NCBI GenBank assembly: GCA_050908895.1
Contig: CP171222.1
Coordinates: 868,001-932,000, forward strand
From: S5-A14a sp050908895
GTDB lineage: Bacteria; Bacillota; Clostridia; Peptostreptococcales; Anaerovoracaceae
Direction: 5' to 3'
DNA: 64,000 nt
The stretch's first letter is position 1; the number at the start of each line of letters is the position of its first letter. The position numbers and the translations under genes are program-made. Shown one piece after another: positions 25,474 through 35,094 of the stretch. Under the pieces are notes generated by a model that saw only the letters and a list, made by a program, of their open reading frames with translations, made no database searches and was not told where the DNA came from.

Positions 25474-28023
25474 ATGGCTGATAATTTCGGTCTGAAGATC
25501 GGTGTTGAAGGCGAGAAGGAATTCAAGAAAGCCCTGTCCGATATCAACCAGTCGTTCAAGGTACTCGGCTCGGAAATGAAGCTGGTATCCTCGCAGTTCG
25601 ACAAAAACGATAAATCCGTGCAGGCTCTCTCTTCCCGCAATCAGGTGCTTAACAAGGAGATCGATGCACAGAAACAGAAAATCGAGACATTGAAGGCGGC
25701 GCTTGACAACGCCGCCACTTCTTTCGGCGAGAACGACAAGCGCACACAGAACTGGCAGATTCAGCTGAATAACGCAGAAGCCGCGCTGAACGATATGGAA
25801 CGCGAACTGGAGGACAACAACAAGGCTCTCCAGGACGCCGAGAACGGTTTTGACGAGGCAGGCGATGAAGCGGGCGAGTTTGCAAAGGAAGTGGACGATG
25901 CCGGTGACCAGACCGAGGATGCAGGGAGCAAGTTCCAAAAGCTCGGAGAGATCGCTAAAACGGTCGGCAAGGCTATGGCCGCCGCTGTTGCCGCCATCGG
26001 CGCGGCTGCGGTCGCTGCCGGGAAAAAGCTGTGGGACATGGCGAACGATGTCGCTGAAGCCGGGGACGAGATCGACAAGATGTCGCAGAAGATCGGCATC
26101 AGTGCGGAATCCTACCAGGAATGGGACTATGTGTTCCAGAGATGCGGAACGGACGTCAACAATCTGCAGGCGGGCATGAAAACGCTCTCCGGCGTTATCG
26201 CGGACGCGGGCAACGGCTCCTCCTCCGCTGCAGAAAAGCTGGCGGCGGTCGGTCTTTCGATTGACAATCTGAACGGCAAGAGCCAGGACGAGCAGCTTTC
26301 CATCGTAATCGCCGCTTTGCAGGACATGGAGGCAGGTGCGGAAAGAACCTCTGCTGCAACCGACCTTCTCGGACGCTCCGCTACGGATATGGCGGCAGTC
26401 CTCAACATGACCGCCGAGGAGACGGAAGCCTTAAAGCAGGAAGCGCAGGACTACGGCATGGTCATGAGCAACGAAGCCGTGGCAGCCTCCGCCGCTTTCG
26501 AGGACAGCCTGACAAAACTGCAGGGGACGCTGGGCGGCCTTAAGAACCGCATGGTCGGAGAACTGCTCCCCGGCATCACGCAGATCATGGACGGCCTTTC
26601 CGACCTTGTGGCGGGAAACGAACAGGCCGGGGAAGAAATCAAGAACGGTGTCACGAGTGTGATTGGGACCGTAAGCAGTATGATACCGCAGGCGGTTTCC
26701 CTTATCTCCACCATTGCGGCGGCGATACTTGAGAGCGCGCCGTCTATCATTTCCGCTCTTGCGGAGGGCATCATCGGAGCAATTCCTACGCTCGTTCCTG
26801 TCGTTTTGCAGGTCATCACGGAACTTGTCGGCGCTCTTGTGACACTCCTTCCGCAGATCGTGGACGCAGGTATGCAGATCATCGTGTCGCTTATCCAGGG
26901 CATTGCCCAGGCTGTGCCGACACTCATTCCGCAGATGGTACTTGTGGTGACGCAGATCGTGCAGACGCTCATTGAAAATCTGCCGATGGTGCTTGACGCT
27001 GCCTTGCAGCTTATAACGGGACTGGCGCAGGGGCTCCTTGACGCGATTCCTGTCCTGGTGGCAGCTTTGCCGGATATTATCACGGCTATCGTGGAGTTTA
27101 TCATCGGAGCTATCCCTCAGATCATCGATGCCGGGATACAGCTTTTGACTTCCCTGATCACTGCTCTGCCGCAGATAATTTCCGCAATCGTAGCCGCTAT
27201 ACCACAAATCATTGACGGGATTTTGAATGCCATACTCAGTGCAATACCGCAGCTTATCGAAGCGGGTATAAAACTGCTGGTGGCTCTGATAGAGAACCTG
27301 CCGACCATCATTACTACGATTGTGAACGCCATACCGCAGATCATCACGAGCATTGTAAACGCGCTCATTGGGAACATCGACAAGATCATCATGGCGGGCG
27401 TTCAACTGTTCGTGGCTCTGATACAGAACCTTCCGCAGATTATCGTGGCAATTGTAAAAGCCGTACCGCAAATCATCACTTCTATCGTGAAGGGATTTGC
27501 GAGCGGCGTGTCGCAGATGGCGCAGGTCGGTCTGAACCTTATCAAGGGTATCTGGAACGGTATCGGTGACGCAGCATCTTGGCTGTGGAGCAAGGTCAGC
27601 GGTTTCTGCTCGAACCTACTAAGTAAGATCAAGGGCTTTTTCGGAATATCCTCGCCGTCCAAGGAGATGGCTTGGGTCGGCGATATGCTCACGGCGGGGC
27701 TTGCCGGAGGTATCGATGCTTCGGCGAAGGTCGCTATCAATGCCGCGCAGGATTTGAACAAGGGCATCATGGATGTGATGGACGGTCTGGCGGACGATAT
27801 GCAGTCTGCCGTGCCGAGCAATTTCAACCTGGATGCGGACGCTACGGTACGCTCCGTGGCAAGCGGTGTGTCCGGCGCAAACGGTGGCGGTTCCTATGGT
27901 TCGCTCGTTTCGGTCGGTCAGATGATCGTTCGCAGCGAGGACGATATCCGCAGGATTTCACAGGAACTTTACAACCTGATACAGACAGGCTCCCGTGCGC
28001 AGGGACGCTTTTCAACGGCTTAA
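25474..28023 (+). CDS. Tail tape measure protein
   Basis: An 849-residue protein. Residues 1-150 are a charged coiled coil, followed by an Ala-rich hydrophobic segment (about 155-180). Residues 440-680 hold a dozen or so imperfect hydrophobic repeats built on IPQIIDAGIQLL and ALPQIISAIV, forming probable helices that measure tail length and insert into the membrane. The C-terminal part includes FGISSPSKEMAWVGDM, typical of TP901-like tape measures. Length sets tail length. Confidence 0.95.
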   Translation: MADNFGLKIGVEGEKEFKKALSDINQSFKVLGSEMKLVSSQFDKNDKSVQALSSRNQVLNKEIDAQKQKIETLKAALDNAATSFGENDKRTQNWQIQLNNAEAALNDMERELEDNNKALQDAENGFDEAGDEAGEFAKEVDDAGDQTEDAGSKFQKLGEIAKTVGKAMAAAVAAIGAAAVAAGKKLWDMANDVAEAGDEIDKMSQKIGISAESYQEWDYVFQRCGTDVNNLQAGMKTLSGVIADAGNGSSSAAEKLAAVGLSIDNLNGKSQDEQLSIVIAALQDMEAGAERTSAATDLLGRSATDMAAVLNMTAEETEALKQEAQDYGMVMSNEAVAASAAFEDSLTKLQGTLGGLKNRMVGELLPGITQIMDGLSDLVAGNEQAGEEIKNGVTSVIGTVSSMIPQAVSLISTIAAAILESAPSIISALAEGIIGAIPTLVPVVLQVITELVGALVTLLPQIVDAGMQIIVSLIQGIAQAVPTLIPQMVLVVTQIVQTLIENLPMVLDAALQLITGLAQGLLDAIPVLVAALPDIITAIVEFIIGAIPQIIDAGIQLLTSLITALPQIISAIVAAIPQIIDGILNAILSAIPQLIEAGIKLLVALIENLPTIITTIVNAIPQIITSIVNALIGNIDKIIMAGVQLFVALIQNLPQIIVAIVKAVPQIITSIVKGFASGVSQMAQVGLNLIKGIWNGIGDAASWLWSKVSGFCSNLLSKIKGFFGISSPSKEMAWVGDMLTAGLAGGIDASAKVAINAAQDLNKGIMDVMDGLADDMQSAVPSNFNLDADATVRSVASGVSGANGGGSYGSLVSVGQMIVRSEDDIRRISQELYNLIQTGSRAQGRFSTA

Positions 28024-28036
28024 GGAGGTGTGCTGA

Positions 28037-28816
28037 ATGGGCTTTACATACAACGATACGGCGTCTGCCAATATGGGGCTGAAAGCACGGCTCACCTCCT
28101 GGCAGGTGTGCGGAGGACTACGCAACTATACCGCGTCCATTCCGGGCAAAAGCGGCGTGGCGGACTTCGGAGCGGATTTCGACTACAGAGAAATCAATGT
28201 CTCCTGCAGTATTGCTCCGAAGAGGAATTTTACATCCCTTGTTTCATTGCTGGATGATATATCGCTCTGGCTTGATCCAACGGACGGGCTGAAACAGCTT
28301 GTGTTTGATGATGTGCCGGACAGGTACTTCATGGCGAGACTCTACGAAAAGGTTGACTGTGAAAGGCGGCTCGTCCGCTCGGCGGGCAGCTTCGATTTGA
28401 AATTTTTCTGTCCCGATCCGTTTGCCTATGCCGTGGAGGACGAGGAGTTCACCATATCATCCACAGGGTCGCATACGGTCAGACGGACGAAAGGAAATAT
28501 AGAATCAAATCCCGTTTACCGCATCAAGGGCGTTATCACTTCCGGCGTGAGCAATTACATCACCATTACCACTAACGGTTCAGAACTGAAAATCGTAAAC
28601 GCAACGCTCACTTCTTCCGAAACGCTGGTGGTCGATACGGACATGATGACCGCCTGGGTGGAGGATGCCAACGGCAATGTGCTGCGGAACGGGCTGCCGT
28701 ATCTTTCGGAACTGAACTTTCCGGCACTCTCTGTCGGCAGCAATACAATCGCTGTGGCGGCGAATAACGCCACATTTACGAGCCTTGAGATACAGGCAAG
28801 GAGCAGATGGAGGTGA
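28037..28816 (+). CDS. Distal tail protein (Dit-like)
   Basis: A 259-residue protein. The N-terminal half has the Sipho_tail pattern (IPGKSGVADFGADFDYREINV, then LDDISLWLDP), and the second half is a beta-sandwich (ISSTGSHTVRRTKGNIESNP). It forms the hub joining the tail tube to the adsorption device. It starts after AAGGAGG, 14 bases downstream of the tape measure. Confidence 0.9.
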   Translation: MGFTYNDTASANMGLKARLTSWQVCGGLRNYTASIPGKSGVADFGADFDYREINVSCSIAPKRNFTSLVSLLDDISLWLDPTDGLKQLVFDDVPDRYFMARLYEKVDCERRLVRSAGSFDLKFFCPDPFAYAVEDEEFTISSTGSHTVRRTKGNIESNPVYRIKGVITSGVSNYITITTNGSELKIVNATLTSSETLVVDTDMMTAWVEDANGNVLRNGLPYLSELNFPALSVGSNTIAVAANNATFTSLEIQARSRWR

Positions 28817-28822
28817 CGGTGT

Positions 28823-31348
28823 ATGTCCTTAAAAACGATACTGAACAAGCAGACAGACTTCACAGGCGAGTTTCCTGCCGAGTATGCCAAGGGCGGTCTG
28901 TGGCGGTTCAATGAGGATGCTCCGTCCGGGGAGTATTATCTTTCCGACTCATCCGGGAACGGCAGGGATGCCTACATTAACAACTGGAGCGGAACGACCG
29001 CATCGCTTATTGACGGCATTTTCGGCTCGTATTTCCGCATGAACATCAACAATCCGTCCACAGAAAAAACATACCTTAAAGTCGAGAATGACGGCACGAT
29101 GTTTTCTGACCTTGGGGAGCGTATCATCGTGGGCGGCTGGATGCGGCCTACCACCTATTCTGTGGGCAACACATACACACCGATTTTATCCACCAGAGGC
29201 GGCACGGGCAATCCGATATTTTATCTGTCGCTTATCCGCGGTAAGCCAAGGATCATGCTCTACAATTCCTCCGGCACTCTGATACTGGACACCTCGGTCA
29301 CACCGTCCTTCTCTTTGGAAAATGCCAAGTGGTACTTCATCGCGGCGGTAATCGAGCCTGACAACAAGAAAGCCTGGTATGTGGTCGGCGATAAGGACAG
29401 CGGCACGGTGTGGAAATCCTCCGCACTGACCTTTACGGGAGAACTGAACCGCTCCTGCACGGCTGACCTTATCTGGGGAATGTTGAACAGTTCCTATTGG
29501 TACGCAGGCGGCTTTGACGACTGGTTCCTGGACTGTGATTCGGAACTGACAGCCGACGATCTCGTGGATTATTTCCGCTCCGCTATCATGGCGAATGCCG
29601 GAGATACTACGGGTGATGTGGACGGTCTTACGGAAGAAAACGCCGTTATTTTAAGAGCGTCCTCCGGCGTTTATCCGACCGAGGGCGTCCTTACTACTGC
29701 GGCTGCGGAGTGCAATCTGTCCGGCACGGGGCGTGTATCCGTGACGAGCGAGTATGTTTCCGGCACGACCGCTGTCTCTCTTGTTGAGACTTCCACAAGC
29801 GATGACCTCATCACATGGAGCGATTGGGTAGCTGTTCCCGCAGACGGAAAGCTGCAATCTCCCAACAGAGAGTACATCCGCTTCCGGGTGACGCTGACCA
29901 CGACTGATACGAGCCTGACGCCGAAAGTGGTGGATATCCGGCTTTACGATATCCCTCGCTCTCCGTATGAAAAGATAGGCTATGCCCGTCCCGTTGTACT
30001 CGACAGCAACGGAGCGTGGGAGGCTGTTCTTGAAAATGCCTACGACATCATTGTTACGGGCGAGATCAACGGTGAGGATACGCTTTCTTTCAAGATTCCA
30101 TATCGAGACGGCAAGCGGTCATATATAGACAGCGAAAAGAAGATACAGATCGTGGACGATATCTACAAGGTTCGCACGGTCACGGACAGCAAGGACACGG
30201 ACGGCAGTTCCGTCACGGAGGTGTATGCCGAGGCGGAGTTTTACGATCTTACTTTCTCTGTCAGAAAAGAGGAGCGAACCTTCGAGGCAGAGTACCCGGA
30301 AACTGCGATGGCTTATGCTCTTTCCGGCACGGAATGGGCGGTCGGCACGGTTAATGTGCGTACCAAGAGAACATGGACGAGCAGCGAGAAGAACGCTCTG
30401 TCCATCCTCCGCAATGTGGCAGACCTGCACGGGGGCGATCTGGTCTTTGACTGCGCCAACAGGCTCGTGCATCTGCTGACCGTGAACGGCAAGGACAGCG
30501 GTGCGCTGTTCGCCTACAGAAAAAACATGAAGTCCATACAGAGGGTGGTCGATACCCGCAGCTTGGTGACCAGGCTCTATGCCGTGGGTGCGGACGGGCT
30601 GACCTTTGCCGACATCAACAACGGCAAGCCCTATGTGGAGGACTTCTCCTATACCAACGAAATCCGCATCTCCACGCTGGACTGTTCGTCTTTCACGAAT
30701 CCGTACCAGATGAAGGAGTATACGGAGATGCGCCTTGCGCAGTATGCCAAGCCGACCATTTCCTATGTGCTGAATGCTATGGACTTGTCGGTGCTGACTG
30801 GCTACGAGCATGAAGCATGGGAACTTGGTGATTATGTACGTGTGGAGGACAAGGAACTGGGCATCTCGGTCACGACTCGCATCGTGCGCCGGGAATACAA
30901 CCTGCAGGAGCCGTGGAACACGGTGCTTGAACTGTCCACGACATTAAAGAACCTTGGCAGTTCCGCAAGCCAATGGGACAATGCAGCCGATACGCTGGAA
31001 GGCACGAGCATGGTATCCAATGATGATATCCGCGAGATGGTGCCGTTCAACCTTCTGCGAAACTCCCGCGCTGACGATGGGCTTGCCTACTGGACGAGTT
31101 CCGGCTTTGTGGCTGACGGCGAGAACGGCGCGTCCGGCACGGCGTCCTTCAAGGCGGAGGGTGTGTCCGGCATGACGAAAAGCCTCTCACAGACCGTGTA
31201 TCCCGCCAACCGTGACAGCTATACCATTTCGGCGCAGATCGGCTCGGAGGATTTGGAGAAGCTCTCGGATTCCTCCCAGGTCGGCATCGAGGTGGTCATC
31301 GAATATGAGGACGGCACGACAGAGAGCCGTTTCATCGATCTGTACTGA
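28823..31348 (+). CDS. Tail-associated (Tal/endopeptidase-like) protein with LamG-like domain
   Basis: An 841-residue baseplate protein. Residues 20-255 form a concanavalin A/LamG-like jelly roll (GLWRFNEDAP, WYFIAAVIEPDNKKAWYVV, GGFDDWFLDCDSELTADD), a likely carbohydrate-binding module. From about 390 the siphovirus tail-hub domain begins (AYDIIVTGEINGEDTLSF, WELGDYVRVEDKELG). The last 110 residues are another beta-sandwich. Having the lectin-like domain in front of the hub domain is unusual. It should mediate adsorption or local wall degradation. Confidence 0.85.
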   Translation: MSLKTILNKQTDFTGEFPAEYAKGGLWRFNEDAPSGEYYLSDSSGNGRDAYINNWSGTTASLIDGIFGSYFRMNINNPSTEKTYLKVENDGTMFSDLGERIIVGGWMRPTTYSVGNTYTPILSTRGGTGNPIFYLSLIRGKPRIMLYNSSGTLILDTSVTPSFSLENAKWYFIAAVIEPDNKKAWYVVGDKDSGTVWKSSALTFTGELNRSCTADLIWGMLNSSYWYAGGFDDWFLDCDSELTADDLVDYFRSAIMANAGDTTGDVDGLTEENAVILRASSGVYPTEGVLTTAAAECNLSGTGRVSVTSEYVSGTTAVSLVETSTSDDLITWSDWVAVPADGKLQSPNREYIRFRVTLTTTDTSLTPKVVDIRLYDIPRSPYEKIGYARPVVLDSNGAWEAVLENAYDIIVTGEINGEDTLSFKIPYRDGKRSYIDSEKKIQIVDDIYKVRTVTDSKDTDGSSVTEVYAEAEFYDLTFSVRKEERTFEAEYPETAMAYALSGTEWAVGTVNVRTKRTWTSSEKNALSILRNVADLHGGDLVFDCANRLVHLLTVNGKDSGALFAYRKNMKSIQRVVDTRSLVTRLYAVGADGLTFADINNGKPYVEDFSYTNEIRISTLDCSSFTNPYQMKEYTEMRLAQYAKPTISYVLNAMDLSVLTGYEHEAWELGDYVRVEDKELGISVTTRIVRREYNLQEPWNTVLELSTTLKNLGSSASQWDNAADTLEGTSMVSNDDIREMVPFNLLRNSRADDGLAYWTSSGFVADGENGASGTASFKAEGVSGMTKSLSQTVYPANRDSYTISAQIGSEDLEKLSDSSQVGIEVVIEYEDGTTESRFIDLY

Positions 31349-31360
31349 CGGAGGTGGGCT

Positions 31361-31558
31361 ATGGTTTATTTTTCTAAAACACAGGCGAAGATCTCGCCTG
31401 AGAACTACGGCGAAAGGGTAAAGTCCGTCACCGTCCGCATATGTATCACGAACTGCACGGGCAAACTTTATGTGACGGACATACTTCTCCAGGCGGGAGC
31501 GGTCGCTACGGGATGGGTAGGACATCCCTGTGAGATTAAGTGGACGCTCGATGGGTGA
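31361..31558 (+). CDS. Small tail protein with a beta module
   Basis: A 65-residue protein starting after GGAGGTGGGCT. It contains VTVRICITNCTGKLYVTDIL followed by LQAGAVATGW, which closely parallels the start of the next protein (VSVIPTVTDCSGTIWFTDL, LQEGSALTGY). The two look like tandem copies of one short carbohydrate-binding-like module. Function inferred only from tail location. Confidence 0.65.
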   Translation: MVYFSKTQAKISPENYGERVKSVTVRICITNCTGKLYVTDILLQAGAVATGWVGHPCEIKWTLDG

Positions 31559-32120
31559 TATCCGCTTTATCCGCCTTGCGGAGGTCGTAAACAAAAAGCA
31601 GGACAAGCGTGTAGTGAGCGTTTCGGTCATTCCTACCGTCACCGACTGCTCCGGCACAATCTGGTTCACAGACCTTCAGCTGCAGGAAGGTTCTGCTCTG
31701 ACGGGCTACGCTCCGCACACGGAGATTTGTCTCAAAGAATCGGAGAACGATCCCGCATGGTTCAACGGCGTGGTGCGCTCGGAAGAGACGGTAATCCTGT
31801 TAAACCTCGGCGGCACTTCGGCGGGACTGGACATCCACCTCTATCCGAAAAAGGACATGGAGGGCGGCTCGGTCACGCTGGCGCAAGGTGTCGGCGGTCA
31901 AAAAGCCACCTTCCCAAACACTATGTATGCCGGGGACGATGTGGCTCTTCTTGCGTCAACGAGGGAATGCACGAGGAACGGCGTAAAAGAAACGAAGTAC
32001 GGATTCTTCCAGTACAGCGCGGCGTGGGATTCCAAGCACATCGTGTCCCTGCCGCAGGGCAAGTCCGCACAGCTTTTATACTCAATGCAGGAAATGGACG
32101 ATGGAGGTGAATTGCTCTGA
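31551..32120 (+). CDS. Tail protein with duplicated beta module
   Basis: A 189-residue protein; the ATG at 31551 overlaps the previous stop by 8 bases. Residues 1-60 duplicate the module of the upstream protein. The remainder is a beta domain (SEETVILLNLGGTSAGLDIHLYPKKDME, then GFFQYSAAWDSKHIVSLP). It overlaps the next start by one base, implying coupled translation of baseplate components. Confidence 0.7.
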   Translation: MGDIRFIRLAEVVNKKQDKRVVSVSVIPTVTDCSGTIWFTDLQLQEGSALTGYAPHTEICLKESENDPAWFNGVVRSEETVILLNLGGTSAGLDIHLYPKKDMEGGSVTLAQGVGGQKATFPNTMYAGDDVALLASTRECTRNGVKETKYGFFQYSAAWDSKHIVSLPQGKSAQLLYSMQEMDDGGELL

Positions 32121-34591
32121 TGGACACATTAAAGGGAAAGAAAATCATGGTGTGGACTTTCATGGGCAATACCCGTATGTACACGGCTCTTCGGAACTAC
32201 GGTGACCGTATCAGCCAGATAGGTCTGTTCTCCTTCAAAGTCAGGGCGACCGGGGAGATTTATGAAACGGGTGTGGCCATATCGGATATGCTCACCTACA
32301 TCAATATGTATCCGCACATCAAATGGCTGCTGACCATCTCCAATGACGGCTACAACAGCATCTTTGCGGCTCTGCGTGACAACACGGACGGCGCGCAGGA
32401 TATGTTCCTCTCGGAGCTTGTCCGCATCATGGAGAAGTACCCGTGGTGTGACGGCATCGACATAGACCTTGAGAAAGGCGATGGCTATTCCACTCACGCA
32501 GCCTCAACACAGATGTTTGCCAATATCTACAACACGGTCAAGACATACGATTCTTCCAAGCTGATGAACATCTGCCTGCCGGGTATGACGAGCGTCAACG
32601 GCTCGGTCGGCGGCGAGAACTGGTGCGTGTATGCCGATCTCAACAATTACTGCGATACGGCATCCATCATGAGCTACGGTATGGCATGGGCAGGCTCTGC
32701 TCCGGGACCGGTGTCTCCTCGTTCGTGGCTTGAGGGCATTTACGACTATGCGTCCCAGGTCATGGATACCGAGAAGGTATTCCTCGGAATGCCTGCTTAT
32801 GGGTGGAACTGGCAGATATACGACAAGCCTGCGAACATCGGCAAGACCTATCGCGGCACATCGCAGACCTACTATGCAGCGCAGAACTGGCTCAAGGGCG
32901 TGTATAACTTTACGGATGATGAGCCGCCGCAGCCGTTTATCCCGTTCGTGGGCTATTGGGACGATAACAACAAGGTGCCGTGGGCGCTTCCTCATGTGTA
33001 CGACTATATGGAAGGACGGGACGCCGACAGCTATGAGTATCCGCAAATGAGTGGGACATACAACGGTAGACACTATCTGACCGCCTATAGCAAGCAGCAA
33101 TCGACAGATTTCGACAACATAATCATTGACAGGGATGCAAGCGACTATGCCAGCGCGTCAGGCATCGTGTCTATTGAGAACGGCGTGGCTACGCTGGGTG
33201 ATGACGGCGCGGTCACATACCAATTTTCTATCAGCACGGCGGGAATCTACGATGTGGCGGTGCGGCTCTGTTATCCTTTCTGGGATAAGAACGGCGTCTA
33301 TGTATCACTTGACGGAGCGACCACGCACTTCACGGAGAGCCGCCTGTGGTGGCCGTACTGGAGAAGCACCTTCTGGACTACGCTTGCAAGCGGCGTGAGC
33401 CTTTCGGCAGGAAGGCATACGCTGAAGATTTCCGTGGATGTGAAGGGCGTACAGTTTTACGGTTTCCGAGTCTGTGATTCTTTCACCGAAGAGCCGTCCG
33501 CAGGAGAAGCGGTCTATTCTTTCTCCCCACGCCAGTTCAAGGACGTGAACGGCGATTGGGCCGGTCCCGACAGGGGTTTCCGGCTGACACTTGAAATGCT
33601 CCGCAGAAAGCCCGACTCGGCGCTCGTATGGTACGAGGACTTCCGGGACTACGGTGTTTTGGAGACGAACTACTGGACGGTGCTGTCAGGCTCCTTTGAA
33701 GTGTGGCGGTCGGAGGAATATTCCACGGAGCGCGTCTACTCCCAGCTTGACGGCAGCGGTCAGCTTGCGTGGCGGTATGACGGCTTTTCGGACATCCACC
33801 TTCGTGCAAGGCTGGCGTTCCCGGCAAACGGCAGCGGACGGGCGGGCGTTTTCTGTGGGAACCTTTTCTGCTGTCTGAACTACGATAACCAGGCGGTGGA
33901 ACTATACAACGGCTCCACGCTCCTTGGCAGCTACAGTCAGGAAATCGCGAGGACGCCGAACGCCGACCTTCGGACTGATCCGAATATGTACACGGTGGAG
34001 ATGCGTATCCGTGGGAACAGGGTGCGCGTTTATTCCGGCTCCTCCTATACGCTGCGGTTCACAGCAACGGTCAGCGGTTTCTCCGGCGGTTACGCAGGCT
34101 ACCGATCCGACAATCGGACGGTCTGTGAACTGATGCGCCTTGGAGACGCCTGGACATATGAGCCGTATGAGCGGTTCGATGTCATCATGCCTGACGGGAC
34201 GCAGAAATCCTACGGCCGTATCAGCAGGAGCAACTGCACATGGGACAGCGAGTTCCAGGTGTTTACGCTGACTTCCGATGTTGAAGAATCAAGCACTCGG
34301 AGCGAGGACATTTCAATGGACTACGACTTCTTCCATTCGGATGATATGACCTCGCTTTCCTGCGGGAACGATTATGAAGCTACGGTCATCCCCGTGGACA
34401 TCAACATCTGGATTTCCCGCCTATTCCTCGGCGATGCGGACGGCTTTTCCATCCTCTATTACCAGGACGTGGATTCCCTCGTCTATTGGGCGAACGAGGC
34501 TGCTTATCGGTGGAAGCTGCGTGGGATGTGTATGTGGTCCCTTGGGCAGGAGGACTTACGGCTGTGGGAGTGGCTGCCGAAACAGGTCTGA
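32120..34591 (+). CDS. GH18-like glycosidase tail protein with inserted binding domains
   Basis: An 823-residue tail protein. Residues 1-310 are most of a glycoside hydrolase 18 barrel: the catalytic DGIDIDLE (about residues 112-119) is intact, with MSYGMAW and MPAYGWNW strands. Residues 330-460 are a CBM-like sandwich (YDVAVRLCYPFW, LSAGRHTLKISVDV), and 500-690 a jelly-roll domain. The final residues (WANEAAYRWKLRGMCMWSLGQED) look like the last strand of the GH18 barrel. So the barrel seems split by about 480 residues. It probably cleaves or binds cell-wall glycans during adsorption. Confidence 0.85.
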   Translation: MDTLKGKKIMVWTFMGNTRMYTALRNYGDRISQIGLFSFKVRATGEIYETGVAISDMLTYINMYPHIKWLLTISNDGYNSIFAALRDNTDGAQDMFLSELVRIMEKYPWCDGIDIDLEKGDGYSTHAASTQMFANIYNTVKTYDSSKLMNICLPGMTSVNGSVGGENWCVYADLNNYCDTASIMSYGMAWAGSAPGPVSPRSWLEGIYDYASQVMDTEKVFLGMPAYGWNWQIYDKPANIGKTYRGTSQTYYAAQNWLKGVYNFTDDEPPQPFIPFVGYWDDNNKVPWALPHVYDYMEGRDADSYEYPQMSGTYNGRHYLTAYSKQQSTDFDNIIIDRDASDYASASGIVSIENGVATLGDDGAVTYQFSISTAGIYDVAVRLCYPFWDKNGVYVSLDGATTHFTESRLWWPYWRSTFWTTLASGVSLSAGRHTLKISVDVKGVQFYGFRVCDSFTEEPSAGEAVYSFSPRQFKDVNGDWAGPDRGFRLTLEMLRRKPDSALVWYEDFRDYGVLETNYWTVLSGSFEVWRSEEYSTERVYSQLDGSGQLAWRYDGFSDIHLRARLAFPANGSGRAGVFCGNLFCCLNYDNQAVELYNGSTLLGSYSQEIARTPNADLRTDPNMYTVEMRIRGNRVRVYSGSSYTLRFTATVSGFSGGYAGYRSDNRTVCELMRLGDAWTYEPYERFDVIMPDGTQKSYGRISRSNCTWDSEFQVFTLTSDVEESSTRSEDISMDYDFFHSDDMTSLSCGNDYEATVIPVDINIWISRLFLGDADGFSILYYQDVDSLVYWANEAAYRWKLRGMCMWSLGQEDLRLWEWLPKQV

Positions 34592-34619
34592 CACTATAAC
34601 ACAATATCTTTCGGGAAAC

Positions 34620-34648
34620 GGCGATTGCTTACGGGCAGTCGCTTTTTT
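34620..34648 (+). terminator. Intrinsic terminator after the tail genes
   Basis: GCGATTGC pairs with GCAGTCGC (one G-U) over a 6-base loop and runs directly into TTTTTT. It separates the tail operon from lysis genes. Confidence 0.8.
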
Positions 34649-34679
34649 CATACCAAAAACGCAAAGGAGGACAAATCTC

Positions 34680-35093
34680 ATGAAAGAATTCTGGAACACC
34701 ATTCAGGTCATTTTTACGGCAATCGGAGGATGGCTCGGCTACTTCCTCGGCGGCTGTGACGGTCTGCTCATCGCTCTTGTGGCGTTCGTGGCACTCGACT
34801 ACATCACGGGCGTCATGTGTGCCATCGCCGACCACAAACTCTCCAGCGAGGTGGGCTTCAAGGGTATCTGCCGCAAGGTGCTTATTTTCCTGCTCGTTGG
34901 GATCGCCAACATCCTCGATGTGCAGGTCATCGGCACGGGCAGCGTTCTGCGAACAGCGGTCATTTTCTTTTACATCTCCAACGAAGGCGTGAGCCTTACG
35001 GAGAATGCCGCACATCTTGGACTGCCTATCCCGGAAAAGCTGAAAGCGGTGCTGGAGCAGCTACATGACAGATCGGAAAAGGAGGACGAGTGA
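34680..35093 (+). CDS. Phage holin (toxin-secretion/lysis holin family)
   Basis: A 137-residue membrane protein starting after AAAGGAGG. Three or four hydrophobic segments are visible (IQVIFTAIGGWLGYFLGG; GLLIALVAFVALDYITGV; VLIFLLVGIANILDV; TAVIFFYISNEG) with a charged C-terminal tail. The LDYITGV-x-A and ISNEG-x-S-x-x-E-N motifs are those of the phage_holin_4 family. It times lysis by making holes for the endolysin, whose gene starts 2 bases after its stop. Confidence 0.95.
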   Translation: MKEFWNTIQVIFTAIGGWLGYFLGGCDGLLIALVAFVALDYITGVMCAIADHKLSSEVGFKGICRKVLIFLLVGIANILDVQVIGTGSVLRTAVIFFYISNEGVSLTENAAHLGLPIPEKLKAVLEQLHDRSEKEDE

Positions 35094-35094
35094 C

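Noticed and set aside
26431..27471. A 346-codon minus-strand frame with repeats.
   Set aside because: It is the complement of the hydrophobic repeats of the tape measure gene.
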